A program made the position numbers and the translations under genes. Below are positions 62,430 to 64,000 of a stretch of 64,000 nt of DNA, one piece after another. The DNA comes from Sphingobacterium hungaricum (GTDB lineage: Bacteria; Bacteroidota; Bacteroidia; Sphingobacteriales; Sphingobacteriaceae), in contig NZ_MU158697.1 in assembly GCF_015210005.1 (NCBI RefSeq), positions 434,001 through 498,000 on the forward strand, read 5' to 3'. Numbering within the stretch: the first letter of the stretch is position 1; each line of letters starts with the position of its first letter. The notes beneath the pieces are model-generated. The model ran no database searches and was not told the origin of the DNA. It saw only the letters and a list, made by a program, of their open reading frames with translations.

Positions 62430-63839
62430 ATGAAAACTACTCCCATTGAATCAATAAACGAAGTTTATGAAAAGCAGCTGGCTTATAAATCTGTTTTAAA
62501 ACAGTCATTGGCAGAAGACCGCATCAAGCTTTTGAAAAAATTATTGAGAAGCATAGAAAATAATTCGGAACAAATTAAACAAGCCTTATTCTTGGATTTT
62601 AGGAAAAGTCCAATTGAGACGGATATTACGGAGATTTTTGCAGCATCTTTTGAAATCAAAGAAATCATTAAAAACTTGGCGAAATGGATGCGAAACCAAA
62701 AAGTCAGCAAACCGCTTTCTTTCTTTTCCATAAAACCTTACCTGCATTACGAGCCCAAAGGAAACTCAGTGATTATTACACCTTGGAATTATCCATTTCA
62801 ACTGCCCATTTCACATTTAGCGAGCAGCATTGCCGCAGGCAATACGGTTATCCTAAAACTATCTGAATATTCGCCACATGTGAATGAAGTGATAGCATCC
62901 ATCCTTAAAGAAATTTTCAAGGAAGAACATGTTTTCGTTGTCAACGGAGCGAAGGAAGAAACGACGCATTTACTTTCGCTAAAATTTGACCATATCCATT
63001 TTACGGGTTCTTCTGAAGTTGGAAAAATTGTTATGGCCGCCGCCTCAAAGAATTTGTCGGATATTACATTGGAATTAGGCGGAAAATCTCCTGTATTTAT
63101 TGACAAAAATGTCAATGTTAAGCAAGTGGTTAAAAATATTATCTGGGCAAAATTTGTGAATGCTGGACAAACCTGCATCGCTCCTGATTATTTAATTGTC
63201 GACAAACAAATTCAAAATGAAATCGAACACACATTTAAAGAAGAATTGGTGCGTGCATTTGGAGAAAACCCAAAAGATTCACCTGATTTCGCGAGAATAA
63301 TCAATGACAAGCAGTTTGACAGATTGGTAGAAGGCTTGAATGACGCTCGAGCAATTGGTGCGCATTTGATTGCTGGAGGAATCTCGGATAGCAAAGAGCG
63401 CTACATTTCACCAACCGTAATCAGAAATGTTTCCCAGCAAAATAAATTGATGCAAGAAGAAATTTTTGGGCCAATTCTACCCATTATCTACGTAGAGCAA
63501 ATCAATGAAGGATTGAATTTAGTCAATAGTAAAGAGAAGCCTTTGGCCTTGTATATTTTCAGCAAAGATGCCAATTATATAAAACATGTAATCCGAAACA
63601 CCACAGCAGGAGGAACCTGTGTAAATGATGCAATGGTTCATATTTTGCATCCCAATCTGCCTTTTGGCGGAGTGAATAATTCTGGAATCGGACAGTCTTT
63701 GGGCTGGTATGGTTTTAAATCCTTCTCTCATGAACGAGCGATTGCCGAAGCACGATTTATGCCTATGTCAAAATTCTTTTGGTTTCCCTACACGGACAAG
63801 ACAAAGTCGGTGTTGAAATGGCTGAGGAAGGTGATGTGA
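62430..63839 (+). CDS. Aldehyde dehydrogenase family (class 3-type)
   Basis: A 469-residue NAD(P)-dependent dehydrogenase of the short ALDH3/CalB-like branch: 'ITPWNYPFQLPI', 'HFTGSSEVGKIVM', 'TLELGGKSPVFI' (general-base Glu), 'FVNAGQTCIAPDYLIV' (catalytic Cys) and 'EEIFGPILPIIYVE'. It oxidises a range of aldehydes. It may protect against lipid-derived aldehydes; the substrate is unknown. Confidence 0.95.
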   Translation: MKTTPIESINEVYEKQLAYKSVLKQSLAEDRIKLLKKLLRSIENNSEQIKQALFLDFRKSPIETDITEIFAASFEIKEIIKNLAKWMRNQKVSKPLSFFSIKPYLHYEPKGNSVIITPWNYPFQLPISHLASSIAAGNTVILKLSEYSPHVNEVIASILKEIFKEEHVFVVNGAKEETTHLLSLKFDHIHFTGSSEVGKIVMAAASKNLSDITLELGGKSPVFIDKNVNVKQVVKNIIWAKFVNAGQTCIAPDYLIVDKQIQNEIEHTFKEELVRAFGENPKDSPDFARIINDKQFDRLVEGLNDARAIGAHLIAGGISDSKERYISPTVIRNVSQQNKLMQEEIFGPILPIIYVEQINEGLNLVNSKEKPLALYIFSKDANYIKHVIRNTTAGGTCVNDAMVHILHPNLPFGGVNNSGIGQSLGWYGFKSFSHERAIAEARFMPMSKFFWFPYTDKTKSVLKWLRKVM

Positions 63840-63840
63840 A

Positions 63841-63897
63841 AAATTCAAAAGTAAAAATTGCAAAGTAAAAAGTAAAAATTCAAAAGTAAAAAATTCG
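63841..63897. repeat. Short A-rich tandem repeats
   Basis: Repeats of the type AAAATTCAAAAGTAAAA directly after the aldehyde dehydrogenase stop. Non-coding. Confidence 0.7.
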
Positions 63898-63913
63898 GAA
63901 AGACTTTCAGGAT

Positions 63914-64000
63914 CAAAAGACACCAAGACTTTGTGGTTCTTTGTGTCTTTTGTGTTCCACCTTTCTAAAGTTTAAGAGTCCACAAAAGACACAGAGTAGG
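63914..64000. repeat. Interspersed inverted/direct repeat element, continuing past the window edge
   Basis: CAAAAGACAC (63914-63923) pairs perfectly with GTGTCTTTTG (63943-63952), and the same word in CACAAAAGACACAGAG returns at 63981. The style and the shared AGACACAGAG word relate it to the 14.4-kb tandem repeats. Confidence 0.75.

Overview
The window is 64 kb of gene-dense, AT-rich DNA from a member of the Bacteroidota, most like the Sphingobacteriales. The grounds are the TAnnTTTG-type -7 promoter boxes, few Shine-Dalgarno sites, and typical families (DUF4369-thioredoxin proteins, DUF4293, DUF6695-like, DUF4407, lamin-tail secreted proteins, MbnP/MbnH-type pair, sufBCD). The genus cannot be fixed from the sequence alone. 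No rRNA, tRNA, CRISPR array, transposase or prophage structural module was seen.

Layout. 1-7.3 kb: end of a Kelch-like protein, asd, a lamin-tail secreted protein, a TDH-like epimerase with yebC, a repeat-rich disordered protein and a DeoR regulator. 7.3-14 kb: a small surface-polysaccharide cluster (CapA-like, asparagine-synthase-like, flippase, FkbM methyltransferase, two glycosyltransferases), then DUF3820 and GxxExxY genes. 14.4-14.8 kb: three tandem 143-bp repeats rich in inverted sequence. 14.9-24 kb: trhO, an M28 peptidase, trmB/fcl (divergent), a YtxH/holin-like trio, yifB, a frameshifted flavin reductase bracketed by duplicated yifB-rhomboid 3' ends, and a rhomboid protease. 24-31 kb: LUD protein, ftsH, rsfS, birA, a split DsbD pair and pfkA. 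31.4-35.4 kb: a minus-strand locus of two small paralogous Cys-motif membrane proteins, an MbnP-like lipoprotein, an MbnH-like di-heme peroxidase and a beta-barrel whose mature N-terminus would start with a Cys-rich motif. 35.4-39 kb: three DUF4369-thioredoxin paralogues. 39-45 kb: two TPM proteins with LemA, an FAD oxidoreductase, an esterase-like protein and a baeRF-like protein. 45-49 kb: sufBCD. 49-64 kb: Lrp regulator, a permuted papain-fold candidate, ung, small secreted or membrane proteins, truA, an ABC exporter, an M3 peptidase, DUF4407, a racemase homologue without catalytic cysteines, ecotin, an aldehyde dehydrogenase and a terminal repeat.

Most likely candidate for an under-described system: the 31.4-35.4 kb locus, probably a copper (or other soft-metal) acquisition or sensing module without methanobactin. 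It has a near-consensus promoter in front of its first gene. The adjoining thiol-redox paralogues could support it, but that is inference.

Other points of interest: the homology-flanked insertion between yifB and the rhomboid gene; a racemase homologue whose only cysteine lies at its extreme C-terminus; a set of genes whose -7 box ends only 3-8 nt before the start codon, suggesting leaderless transcripts; and two divergent polysaccharide genes whose start codons touch.
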